Shown: in pieces, positions 48,746 to 59,728 of the stretch
How the letters are laid out: each line of letters begins with the position of its first letter
Numbering within the stretch: position 1 is the stretch's first letter
NCBI GenBank assembly: GCA_964019695.1
Contig: OZ026518.1
Coordinates: 109,886,508-109,950,507, forward strand
Length of the DNA: 64,000 nt
From: Loripinus fragilis
Taxonomy: Eukaryota; Mollusca; Bivalvia; Lucinida; Lucinidae
Direction: 5' to 3'
Translations under genes and position numbers: made by a program
The notes under the pieces: generated by a model
What the model was told of the DNA's origin: nothing
The model's database searches: none
Seen by the model: the letters and a program-made list of their open reading frames with translations, nothing else

Positions 48746-49729
48746 CGGTAACCAAAACCCATGCCAAGTTTTTTCCAATTAACTCACATTATAACTTTTA
48801 TCAGCAGAAATTAACAAGTACAATGGAAACAGAATGATCTAAATCTACATTGTTTTCAAATCAGGACACTGTCATGTATATCCAGGTTCAGCATACTAAA
48901 AGCTAAAGTGAAGTGGAAATCTCTCAATATTTTATCTTTCACCTTTCTGAAGTCGGGAGGAAACTTTTACTGAGGTCATTAATCTTGTCTTGTGGTCACT
49001 AGTTGGATTCCTGCTATAAGTAGCAATTTATTATACTGTTAACCAAATGGGGCATAAACTGATTTCTTACAAAAGCAATGGTAGAGTCCATAAGTCTGAT
49101 GAGATAGCAGAAGAAGAAAAAGTATTTGAGAGGAAGGATAGAGTTAAATAAAATAAAAACATCAATATTAATAATATATTTTAGACATCAAAATGAATAA
49201 AATCATATCTCATCAGACTTTATAAGTCTATAAATTATGTTGCACATTATCCCAGTAAGCATATAAAGCGGAACACTATCGGCCCGCCATAAAACATCAT
49301 TTGAATGGCGTTTTGCTGGTAGGGTAACGGTTAACAGAGACTATATGTCCTAACTATGTTTATGCAAAACATATCGCATATGCTTACACATTGTGCATAA
49401 GGTCCTAAACAACCCAGGATGAATGCTTTCTTACTATTCGAATAGTGCACTGTGGTTCATGCCTTGGGTCACGCCCGTGTGGTTTGGAAGCAGGACAACA
49501 TCCAAGGTCATCTAAAAAATGCATCGTCGTTAAGCGATAAAATTACGCTAGGAAAACATATTTATTCTTTTCTTTGTTTATTGAAATACCGGATCAACGT
49601 CAGTACTACTATGAAAAAGGTACCAGCCTTACTACAACACTGTGTATGTGTGTATTAAAACGATACATGACAGCTGGTTTCCACGAAGTCACGCGGTACG
49701 TCCCGGTTTTCTATTTACAATCCAACTAG

Positions 49730-49861
49730 CCAATGAGATCGCAAGGATACCGTACCAGGTTATTGATAATACCACGCGGAGTCACGAGGTAGTCATTATT
49801 GAAGGATATACCGAGCTGTTAACTTCGCATTGAATTTGTGTAGAGATATTGAAATATAAAG
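49730..49861 (+). promoter_or_regulatory. candidate GADD45 core promoter (CCAAT and TATA-like words)
   Basis: CCAAT at 49730-49734 lies about 175 bp upstream of the predicted start codon. TATAAAG at 49855-49861 lies 45 bp upstream, which would leave a very short leader. The words are seen; their use is a guess, since AT-rich DNA yields TATA words often. Confidence 0.25.
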
Positions 49862-49905
49862 ATAAATAGAATAATACTTTGTTGGAATATATTTACGGAT
49901 TAATA

Positions 49906-49952
49906 ATGAAATCACAAGAGATGAGCAATTCTGTCGTCGAACTGCTTGAGAG
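49906..49952 (+). CDS. GADD45: GADD45 homologue, coding exon 1
   Basis: The start ATG at 49906 follows an in-frame TAG at 49867, so it is the first ATG of this frame. A second ATG at codon 6 could also serve. The exon codes MKSQEMSNSVVELLE and the first two bases of Arg16, and ends at a good donor AG|GTAAGC (49953). A short first coding exon is what I recall for vertebrate GADD45 genes. Homology of this piece alone is weak; it is supported by its frame and by the strong match of the next exons. Confidence 0.7.
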
Positions 49953-50415
49953 GTAAGCTTGATCATAGCATTTCTTAATATAATTTGATAACTGTTCTTT
50001 GTGTGCAGTTTGTTGCAATTGTTTTATATGATATTTATATCAAAGTGCATTTCTAATGTCCGGTGATAAGAAATTTAAATTGGGTTGTCAGCGCACATGA
50101 AAGTGTGTATATAATTAATGTATGATTCATTCTAGCTGTTTATCATGAATTCGGCCATTTGTTGCACATATGCCAAATACGTCACAATAATGAATTGAGC
50201 TTACAAATGAAGATACATTGCAAGATTGTGTTTATCAATAAATCCTGGAGTGCATACTATATTCCACTCATGAAACGCATACTTAGTTACGTGTGTTAAA
50301 CGGACAAGCAAGCTGGCATCGATATTGCATTGTGAAGTCATTTTGGGTGTATGCCAGCAATGCTAACGTTACATTTATTGTCTGACTTTTATAGTTTGCT
50401 GTCTTTATCTTTCAG

Positions 50416-50508
50416 GGCTGGCCAGGGCAACTACGAAGAGATCATGAGAGCGATGGATGAAGGGAGACTTATACAGGGCGTCTTTGAGTGTGCACAAACA
50501 CTTGAAAT
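50416..50508 (+). CDS. GADD45: GADD45 homologue, coding exon 2
   Basis: Follows the acceptor TTTCAG (ending 50415) after a 463-bp intron in phase 2. It codes residues 16-46 plus two bases of codon 47, including EIMRAMDEGRLIQGVFECAQ. This corresponds to the first helix and the GRLTVGVYE.AK segment of GADD45 proteins. The donor AT|GTAAGT at 50509 is near consensus. It is too short to stand out as an open frame, and is found by joining it to exon 3. Confidence 0.85.
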
Positions 50509-51378
50509 GTAAGTTAATAAATTAGCATCCCTTGTACACATATTTAATTAGGAAATGTGATTGCTGCAGCTTGAGAAAAAGGCAATTTGGCATGCAAGTC
50601 TAACAGACTACAGAAGAGCATGTGCATCAACACAATCTGGCTCGAGCTATCAGTGTGCAAATAAGTGTGTAGTTTAGGACTCATTCTTCCTACTGTGAGC
50701 TATTGGTAGATGCATACAGTTCATGCATAGGTCATTTTGTTCTTGTTTTTGTCATGCTTTGGCTTTCTCATCTAACCCCAAATTTGGTTAGCACATGAGA
50801 TCGATGCTACAGATGTGGTGTCTGCCATTCAAGTTAGAAAGGAAATCACTATACGAATGATACTTTTATTATCATAGCATCTAATCACGCTTGAATGGAG
50901 AGTATATGACTAACAAGACTCTATATTATAGTGTATACATATGCTCCACGGGACGGTTTGTTAACCAAATGATGGAGATCATTTGCTAAATTAAGCATGG
51001 AGAAATATTGGATGATACACTTAACGAACCTCCTACAACATATCATTACATCTAAATATTCTGGAATTCTAGTTTATAATGATATAGCATAGATGAGCAG
51101 CTATGGCTTAGCCTTGCGTGTTGGCTTAAGTCTTTCCAGAGTCGATGCTGCACTTATACACAATATATGGCTGTAGATAAAGGCACAGACAATATATATA
51201 TAGCCTGTTAGCCCACTAATATAGCTATGCACGCATTTAAAAGTGTGATATTACCCTTATAGCTTGAGTCTACATATATCATAGACTGGCCTGTAAGCTA
51301 TATATCGAGTATATGTTTTTGTCATTGTACTTGCTTTTTATTTATGATTCGCTTATTATTCATGTTTTCTAATTACAG

Positions 51379-51673
51379 GGACCCAGACAAAGTCAAAATG
51401 TGCATTTTAAGAGAGGATGCCAGCAATGATATCAGTGTGAAGATCCAGCACACATTGATCGAGGCTTACTGCTGGGAGAATGACATAAGCGTCCAAAAGG
51501 TTGGACCAGATCATCAACTGAGTGCAATGCTTGCAAACAATAACAACCTAAATAAAACCAAGGATGAAGACCAAAGCTGTGCACTAGTTATAATGCCTAG
51601 GAAAGACACTGATACAGATGAACTGTCAGAGGACGAGTCATGGATACAATCAGACCTACTCCTACCTGGCTGA
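51379..51673 (+). CDS. GADD45: GADD45 homologue, coding exon 3 with stop
   Basis: The acceptor AATTACAG ends at 51378 after an 870-bp phase-2 intron; the join completes Met47 and gives EMDPDKVKMCILRED, matching the N.DPD.V.LCLL segment of the family. QHTLIEAYCWENDISVQKV (70-88) matches the QIHFTLIQAFC.ENDI core, followed by CALVIMP and a WIQSDLLLPG end like the family's WV..INLPE. The full protein is 144 residues, slightly shorter than vertebrate members of about 160. Family knowledge: an L7Ae-like fold, a stress-induced protein that binds MTK1/MEKK4, PCNA and CDK1 partners. The acidic loop after the L-L strand is reduced to REDASND, and the region before the last strand is short, so partner binding may differ. 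Joins are predicted from sequence only. Confidence 0.9.
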
Positions 51674-52900
51674 CAGTTGGGTCACTAGAGGCTATATATG
51701 TTATGGTAAGCTTATTTTGGTTTACTTTTGCATGGGTGAAAGTTTTCAGGATTAATCCTGAATTCAGGATTTTGAGGCTGACTTTCCATAGAAAGTCAGC
51801 CTCAAAATGTTAAATTCAGCAGATTATTATAGGTTCTCTGATTTATATTCAGTCTGTCTTAAGACAACTGACCATTCAAGCTTCAAATTGTGAATATTTA
51901 ATGGGCATATTGCACGTTTTAAGATCGGAGTTTTGAATGTTCAGGATTTTGGAAAATTTGAACTTTCACCCATGCTTTTGTCAAACAGCGAAAGCAAAAG
52001 GTATTGGCATTTTCAGTCAAACACTCAGAAAAAAAAAGTGAGCATGTCCCAGAAATGCCACAATCACAGATCACAGAACAACACATAGTACCATGAAGAA
52101 CAGATATGTGAAGATGGGCAAATAATACACACTGACAGTAGCAAGAACATAGCTTTGTTTATCAATAACAGTATGTTAACTTGCATTAGATAGGAATCCT
52201 TCATGCCCGCTGAACAACATTTTTTTTAAGTTAAACATCACCAGAAGGCGTTCTATTGTTTTGTACAGAGCAATCCATTTTATAGTAAAAGATAATGAAA
52301 TACAGCATACGAATTGTAGTTTTTTGTTTCTATCGTTTATGATGCATTCAATGTTTGTTGTAGAAGTTATTCAATATGATATCAAATACTTACAGTCTCA
52401 TCCATTTCTATTTTCAGGGTCAACCAAATACCCATAGAAATGACCATATAAGAAACCTGATTTGGACCAGACCAGTGATGTAAAAGGTCAAAGAGGCAGC
52501 CACAGGTGCTACCTCATTCAATGCGCCTTAGGTACTGGTTCCATCATCCACTCATGGACCACACCCATCAATCAATACCAGAAGTTATCATGGACGTGTA
52601 AAGGGACGAGAGAAACCTTACCGATAGTTTAGTGAAGAATCATTTGAGGGACCAAACATAGTGTTGTTATCATTTGACATACTGTATATTCAGTGTTACT
52701 TTACAAGGCAGGATTTATAAATAGACCTTGATTTGCTAAGAGGACAGTGCAGCAAAACCTGTATGTGTAACTCGAGCAGTTGCGTGGCGAGGATATTTTG
52801 TAGTGAATAAGACAATGATAGGACATGTTACTAAATAAAGACAGTGATAGGACATGCAACTTAATAAAGAGAGTGAAAGGATGTGTTTCTAAAAAAAGAC
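51674..52900 (+). other. GADD45: likely GADD45 3' UTR with a candidate intron (51706-52417)
   Basis: A strong donor ATG|GTAAGC lies 32 nt after the stop codon, and a strong acceptor CTATTTTCAG ends at 52417. A 3' UTR exon would start at 52418 and could end near the AATAAA words at 52834 or 52863. A junction that close to the stop would normally not trigger nonsense-mediated decay. Vertebrate genes have a last intron inside the coding region, so placement after the stop would be a difference. Confidence 0.45.
51730..51975. mobile_element. 246-bp TIR element inside the candidate 3' UTR intron
   Basis: Perfect 15-bp TIRs GCATGGGTGAAAGTT / AACTTTCACCCATGC, with TTTT on both flanks as a possible short duplication. 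It contains a hairpin GAGGCTGACTTTC/GAAAGTCAGCCTC. Related but decayed copies lie near 55705-55920 and 63140-63310. Confidence 0.75.
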
Positions 52901-52917
52901 AGTGATATGACACTTTT
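52805..52917 (+). repeat. minisatellite of about 30 bp, four copies
   Basis: Units read AATAAAGACAGTGATAGGAC followed by ATG and about seven variable bases. Two of them carry AATAAA. If GADD45 transcripts reach this far, the array would supply tandem polyadenylation signals. Confidence 0.65.
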
Positions 52918-54584
52918 TGGATGTATCGTACACCATTATTTACCCAGTATCGTATAACTATTTCATGAATGTGTAACTACGTATATAGTATGTAGTATGA
53001 TTATTGTTTGTCACTGTTATGTCAAACGATAGTCACCTGTTTAATGTTTCACAACTTGCAGTTAAGTAATTTTATAAAAAAAGGCCCGCTGCTCATTTAA
53101 GCACAACTCATCCACGCATGCCTTCAGGCATACCAGCTGCTAGATGAGCTGGGATGATGTGTATCTTCTACAAGCAGATAATATGTATTTATGTTTAAAA
53201 GTTAACATATCCACGCAATTCTTAAGCTGTGCATTAATGTTAATGCCTCATATTTTGGAAATCTGTGCACAGTCTTAGCTAGACTGTGAATGTGCAGGAT
53301 AGCTTCCAGTTGAAACGTTTGGTCTGTCTCAAAAGATTTTTTTCTAAAGCATTCATCTCTGGAGCACTTTTCGAATCTTCATTTTATCAAAGACCAACTT
53401 CTTTTTTATAATCCTTGACCTGCAATGCTGGACCTGTTGTTCATGAAATGGATGAAATGACTCATAGGTTAAGATCAGCAAAGATTTTCAGCGTAAAATT
53501 GTAAATTCTTTCTTACCCATAAATGTTTTGGGTGCTCAAAAGAACCTTCTGACTGAGACGATTCTTTGAGTACGCACAACATATGTTTTAGTTGAGAAAA
53601 GTAAGCACATTATTTTTCTGTTTGCGCTCTTAACTAAAGGTCTGAATGTATTTTTATTGTTTATGACACATCACAACGTGAGATTTTTCTTTCGAAATTA
53701 CTTTAGCCTTATCCATCATGTAAATTGCAATCTCTTAACGATTTAAAAGATTCACTTGACAGGTGAATAAATTGTGTATCTTTTTAATGTCTAAAGCTAT
53801 GAAGAATAAATATCTTATTGCTTAAACTCTCAAAAAGAGGCAGACTTACGGGACGACTTTGTATTTGAATACAGTTGCAAACATTTTGAACTTTAACAAG
53901 GCTGCTGTTAACATGGTTAATTTAGATTAAGAGAATAAAGTCTAAAATTGATTTCACCAGCATAGAAATCGGACGAGGCAGAAACTGGACGCCCCGTCCA
54001 ACTTCTATGCTGAAGATATTGCTTTCGTCCAATCTTACTTGGATCAATGTCAGTGTTAAAAGTGTCTTTAAACTAATGTATATGTTGAATAAAATATATT
54101 TCGGTCAATGTATAATATGCTGATGAAGTAGCATTCAGAAGATTTGATCATTTCACGTTGTGATGTAAATGTTACTTTGAATAAAGATGTGATATCCCTT
54201 TGTGATCTGAAACGCTAAAAGTGGGTATCTTTTCAAGTAGTGAAGACCTGATGAATTGCATCATTTCATCAGGTCTGGTACTGTTTGCTAAGATAAAAAC
54301 ATACTGAAGGATAGAACTAGATAAGATTGGAAATAGTTTTATTATTCCGACCTGTGACCCTATAAAATACATCATGGTTGATCCTGATCTTTTTGTATCA
54401 ATCTGTTTTGGATAATCAATCAGTACACAAAGGGTTGTATTGCAATGATTTCATTGATTAAATACTTGTTAATTCCATTTATCTTTTTATTTAGTATGTC
54501 ACAACGCTGACTTACAACTTGAAGTTCCAAATTTTCTAGTGGATGACCTCAGTCTTAGTGGCTGCCCAAATTACTCAGCAAGTC
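52918..54584. other. no gene recognised
   Basis: Contains a dispersed segment at about 53510-53590 (GTTTTGGGTGCTCAAAAGAA) and a hairpin around 53960-54014 with CAGCATAGAAATCGGACGAG and its diverged complement. No exon-like frame was recognised. Confidence 0.4.
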
Positions 54585-54845
54585 AGTCAAAAGGTAAATG
54601 TGTATGACTGGGAAATGCCACAATCACACACTGCAGACAAAGCTATGGCATCCCGATGAAGAGCCACAAAACACCAACAGTCACAAATTATCAGGAAGAC
54701 AATTAAAGCAAATTCAGCTCTCTCTTCCTCATAAAGACGATTGCAAAACTAGAAAGAACACTGAGTACTACTTAGCAAAACAAGGACCAAACACAGAGAC
54801 CCACAAACAATGGGAGCAACAATAAACAATGAAACAACAAAAACA
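54585..54845. repeat. repeat K copy
   Basis: AATGCCACAATCACACACTG, then GATGAAGAGCCACA, GACGATTGCAAAACTAGAAA and CAATGGGAGCAACAATAAAC. The 75-codon frame here is a repeat by-product. Confidence 0.65.
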
Positions 54846-55224
54846 TAACCCCTACGTTAGAACGAACAACACCGAAAGCCAATTGGGCTTAAATGCATTT
54901 AAGTAGTGCCAAACCTACGCCTTGTTAACCCTTACTCCATAGGCTATTTTTAGATTATGACATCATCTATTTTTAGACAACATTGAAACAATTGAAGACA
55001 AATGTAAGTACTCAGAAGGCGTTATTATGGAGTAAACGGTTAAAACACATAACTTGTGTAGTTCGCATGAAGGTTTAGCAATGCATCATTATTGAGAAAT
55101 AATACAATCAAATTAACACACTATGATGAAACAAACATACGGGCTGATGCCTCACAGATAGTCAGAGCTGAAGAAAACTACAAGTTGACCACAGCATTGA
55201 CCAGGCTTAAGCTCGTTAAATAAA

Positions 55225-55480
55225 GAAGTGGGTGAATATGACCAGGAAATTCAACAATCACACAATGCATACCAACCTCTGGCACCACGATGAAGAGACA
55301 CAGAACACTAAAAGCGACATTACAGAAAGAAGACAATTAAGGTTATCTTCCTCAGCAAGATGATTGCAAAACTAGAAAGGCCACTAAAGTATTGCATACA
55401 AAAGCAATGACCAAACCCAAAATCCCCACAAACAATGGGAGCAACAATAAACAATGCATCAACAACATCATATATCAATA
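55225..55480. repeat. repeat K copy
   Basis: Same landmarks as the copy 640 bp to the left, in the same orientation: ACACAATGCATACCAACCTC and CAATGGGAGCAACAATAAAC. Confidence 0.65.
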
Positions 55481-56289
55481 GAACACAAATAACTCCTGGA
55501 AGGTGTATACTCACACCATGTACTTGTGGGATAAGAAGTATAATGCTTTGCTGAAAATCATCCCTCTGCGTTTTTATCTGCAAAAATGCAAAACACTTGA
55601 CATTTGTTTAAAGTGATTAATTTCCCCTCTAAAGTAGGTTGTCGAAAGCCAATTTTACCATCTATCCACTAAAATGTGTGCGTGTCTAATCGCAAAGTTG
55701 ACATTTTTCAGGATTATGCCTGAAGCCAAGTTGTTGAGACTGCCTGCGTATAGACAGACATGTTAATATACCCTTTTTCTGGTATGCTTACAGTTTATCT
55801 AAAGACAACTGGACATTTGAACTTAAATTATTAATATTGTGTTGTCTTGATTCAAGTTTTACGATTTGAATTACTTAAGCTAAGGATAATAGAAATCTTG
55901 AATTTTAACCCATGTAATTTTATTACATTATCAGGCATCCAGATAACAATGCAAAATGGAAATTTATTTTTCTTATTTCACTCCCAAAACATATGTTTTG
56001 TGTACTCGAAAGAACCGTCTCAATGAATTTTTCTCCTCTCCACCATGTCCACGAATAAATATTTTTAGTATAACAAACGGAAACAGATCCACACATTTAC
56101 CCGTTCATTGATCCATGAATTAATTTTGGTGCATCGCGTCTTACAACTGTCCAGATTATGATTAATCCAAGACAAAAGTAGGACCTAAAACATGAAACAC
56201 ATGCGCGGATCAATAATTTTCATCAAGGTCTACACTGTTTGCTTAGATAAAAACTAAAATTCAGAAACAAATAAATACAGAATTTATTT

Positions 56290-56665
56290 AGAATCCATTA
56301 CCAGGGCAATTAAATCAGCATCCTCTCCCTCGGTGGGATGATTGCTAAGCAAAAAAGGACACTAAGAGCCGTATTTCAAAACAAGGACTAAACACAAGCA
56401 CACACACACACACACATACAGACAGACATACACACACACACACAAACAAACACACACACACGCACAGACACACACACACACAAACACACGCACAGACACA
56501 TACAAACACACACACACAAACACACGCACACACGCACAGATACACACAAACACATAGACACACACAGACACACACACACACAGACGCACACACACACATA
56601 CATAGACACACACACACACACAATGAGAGCAACAGCAAACAACCAAATAACAACAACATAAAGGA
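56290..56665. repeat. repeat K copy split by a CA microsatellite
   Basis: The left part ends AACAAGGACTAAACACAAG and the right part resumes CAATGAGAGCAACAGCAAAC. In other copies these are about 15 bp apart; here 227 bp of CA-rich sequence lies between them. Confidence 0.65.
56396..56622. repeat. (CA)n-rich microsatellite with GA and AA interruptions
   Basis: CACACA runs interrupted by GACA, AACA, TACA and CGCA. It produces long Cys/Val-rich open frames in three frames of the minus strand, which are artefacts. Confidence 0.95.
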
Positions 56666-57324
56666 CTGCAGCCGCAGCTGTTAGGGGTTAAAATAAATTC
56701 ATATTGCAAAATCTTCGCTCTAGATTATGTTGCTGTTCAAATACGTTAATCGTTGAGATCGCATAAAGGCTACTTATCCACTCTATCACCAGGATGAAAC
56801 AATGGAATTTGGTGAAACATCAAGAAAATAGCCAGTATAACACAGTCATTCAGGAAGTGATTTAGCTAGTTTGGCCCCCAAAAAGCCAAACAGCAGACAC
56901 TGACCCACCGATGCAAACAAAAAAAAAAACGATTCACACAACCATACCATTTATTAAAAAAAACCATAAACTTCATTTATAACCTTTTGCTTTGCTGCAA
57001 TCACGCTTATTGTTGTGGTAGGCATGGTATCTGTAACGTCAGCGTCACGTAATGTAACGTCAGCGACACGTTATCAAAGTAGATCCTCGATGTACATCCG
57101 AGGTCTGATTCCATGGAATTCCACGGAATTGGCTGAGGCAGTTCAGATTGACCAATCCATGGCTGTATGAAAGAGACACCAGATTACAGACAATGACATA
57201 CACTTTAAAGGCAAAAAACAATTAAAGAAAAGCATCTGGATCTACATACATTCTTCTATATGCCCACTCTTCAACTTAAACATAAAATTTGCCATTACCA
57301 AACACTTCATCAATTAATGTAAGA
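56666..57324. other. no gene recognised
   Basis: A near-direct duplication GTAACGTCAGCGTCACGTAA / GTAACGTCAGCGACACGTTA lies at about 57033-57073. Nothing else was assigned. Confidence 0.4.
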
Positions 57325-57790
57325 AAGACAGCAAAGATCAGGAAATGATACAATCAAGTGCCACACCTGACCCAGGATACCACAAAGGAAAGTAACAAAA
57401 ATACAATTAACATCACCAACAATAGCCAAGAGGTCAGCCCTTTCCAAGCAGGTGACCAAAGGTAGCAATGAACAGACGCGAAAGCATGAGAAACACAAAA
57501 CACAAAAAACACGTATGATCCACAAAAGAAGTACCGCCTTGGAACGGTCAGTAAAACTATTTTACTGGAGGGCTTAAACCGCCTTACTACGTCAACCTCA
57601 TCCTTAGTTCAGATGTGGATCAAGACACATAGGTGTTTGGTTTTGATGTAAGACCCCTAGCTTATCAATGCATCATCTCCAAAAACATATAAATCAGGAT
57701 ATAAAAATGAGATAAAGCAAAGATAAAGACTCAACATATTGCACATAAAATTGAATACTGGAGCAAAAGAAATCCAACAGGTAAACCCAA
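57325..57790 (-). repeat. family L copy (3' end of RT-like element)
   Basis: Collinear with 3940-4400, from AAAGATCAGGAA to GGAGCAAAAGAAATCCAACA, but with no RT-like coding region beyond it. This copy stops short of the coding part, as a 5'-truncated insertion would. Confidence 0.65.
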
Positions 57791-58770
57791 TTAACCTTAA
57801 ATTCCGTTGGCTTTGCATAGGTCTTTGTTTTCTGGGTAAATTAAATCTCAGCGCAATCTTCATTTGATGGTACAAGGCTAGTTTCAAATCGCTGATACAT
57901 GTAATGAATTTCAAGACAAAATACCGCAATCTGGCGTAAAACGACCCGTAATCTTCTTTTCAGGCGTCATGAATAAACATGGAGTATACAAATCAAGAGA
58001 TCGCAAGACCAAGCACGAACAAAGACGCAGAAAGGCATCTCAAAATAAAGATGGTATAACACCAGAACCATTTCAAATATGGTACATATGTAGGACCATT
58101 GGGTTTGATAAAAAAAATGGGTATGGACAAATCTGTCAATATGTTAACATATTAATGGGTTTTTTTCATATTTGGTCAAAGTTAAAGAAACTCAAGCTTA
58201 AGTTTTGCTGGAGATTTTAGCGCACTGGTAAACACAAACGCACATGCTTTCATCAGATGATCATGTGATGTATTTCTGTAAATTGCAGCGCAATTTTATT
58301 ACAAAACATAATGGAACATATGAGACGCAATACGCAAAACATTATCTTTGGGTACTGCTCGTGTTCATTATCAATGCATTATTCCAAAATCTTTCATTTT
58401 TCTCTCAAGTTTGCCAATATATTATCAAAGAACTGGAAATGATAAATAACCCAGTAACATCAAAGGATATACTGAAAAATATCTTCTTTACTTATTTTTC
58501 AAGGCGATTTGCTCTTAGAGACCTCAAGTGCTGCTTTTATTTATTCGTTATTTTGTTTTCCTTGAAAACATCAAGTGATTGTTAGTCACCGCCGAAAACG
58601 TTATTGAGTTCAGACAGCAACTCAATCTCCCATTCACACCATAGAGAATCCTGGAAGCTAATCAATGTGTTACTGTAAATGTTCAATTATTTCGAACACT
58701 TTTTCTCTTTCTGTTCTTAAATAGAGTGTCGGTTATCAGTGTTGGAATTTTACAAATACATGGCAGAATA
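57791..58770. other. no gene recognised; two short open frames
   Basis: Plus-strand frames of 83 codons (57969-58220, Lys/Arg-rich N-terminus) and 113 codons (58244-58585, hydrophobic) match nothing I recognise, and no convincing splice context was found. Left unassigned. Confidence 0.35.
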
Positions 58771-58839
58771 GCAAACAGGGAAGACCCTGATCAGACTGCT
58801 TCTTCAGAAGCAGTCTGATCTGGGTTTGCGTTGTTTATC
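58771..58839. repeat. stand-alone GATC-type hairpin
   Basis: Arms GCAAACA...CCTGATCAGACTGCTTCT and AGAAGCAGTCTGATCTGGG...TTGTTTATC. Same family as 15660 and 38606. Confidence 0.65.
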
Positions 58840-59326
58840 TAGACCCGAAATTGTAGAACGTTTACCTACGTCAGTTGGATGTCTGTACCAAGAGTTTATA
58901 CAGTGCAGTCTGGCAATAGCTCAATCAAGACATTAGCTGATAAAATGGCCCATCTTTGATGATATACCGAACTGTCAACTTCCTAAATCTGAAATAAATG
59001 CTATATCAGAAAGCAACATAATTTAAGCAGTGCATCGAGTTTTATAGCAATATAACAAGTGAATATGAAGAGAAGATGCAGCGTTCACCTATGCAGAAGT
59101 CTTCATGTAAATACGTCATAAAAACACCAATGATGTTCAATATATGGACCAGTACTTGAGATTTTGTACGAGTTAATGAACCTTATCAGCTATTTTACGG
59201 ATCGCATAGGCCATCAGCGAGGGCTCAGACACGCATACGCATCCGCAGAGTTTAGCCGGAGTCACACAATTAAAAGTAGATAAGCTCCAGGCAAGATTTA
59301 GGCCTCTAGACTCAATATATATAATA

Positions 59327-59457
59327 AACCTGTCTTAAGCGGCTACTCAAAAATTATCAAAACAAAGGTCTTAAAGACAGGCTCTCGCTTAGTGCATGTC
59401 AAAAGTATTGCAGAATGCTCAAGAGCATTCTGAAATACTTTTGACATACATAAAGCG
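59327..59457. mobile_element. fold-back element family C, copy 3, right arm missing
   Basis: AAACCTGTCTTAAGCGGCTA and the inner hairpin GCAGAATGCTC/GAGCATTCTG are present. The right outer arm is replaced a few bases later by a family L copy, suggesting that the L insertion or a deletion removed it. Confidence 0.65.
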
Positions 59458-59462
59458 TTGAA

Positions 59463-59728
59463 GTAAAAATGCGGCAACGATCAGGAATCGATATAAATAA
59501 GTACCACGCCTGATCCAGGATACTACATGAGAAAGTGACAAAAAATTAAACATCACAAACAAGAGCCAAGAGGTCAGCCCTTTCCCAGCAGGTGACCACA
59601 AGGCAGCAATGAACAGGCGCGTAAGCATTAAAAACACAAGACATAGATAACACAAATGATCCACAAAAGAAGTACCGCTTTGGAACGGTCATTAAAAAAA
59701 ATTCTGGAGGGCTTAAACCGGTTTAACA
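59463..59728 (-). repeat. family L copy
   Basis: From AACGATCAGGAATCGATA to TGGAGGGCTTAAACCGGTTT, collinear with 3945-4200. Abuts the truncated family C element. Confidence 0.65.

Noticed and set aside
56345..56709. Overlapping Cys/Val-rich open frames on the minus strand
   Set aside because: They are translations of a CA microsatellite in all three frames.
57969..58585. Two plus-strand frames considered as exons of a small gene
   Set aside because: No recognisable family, no convincing splice or start context, and surrounding repeats; left unassigned.
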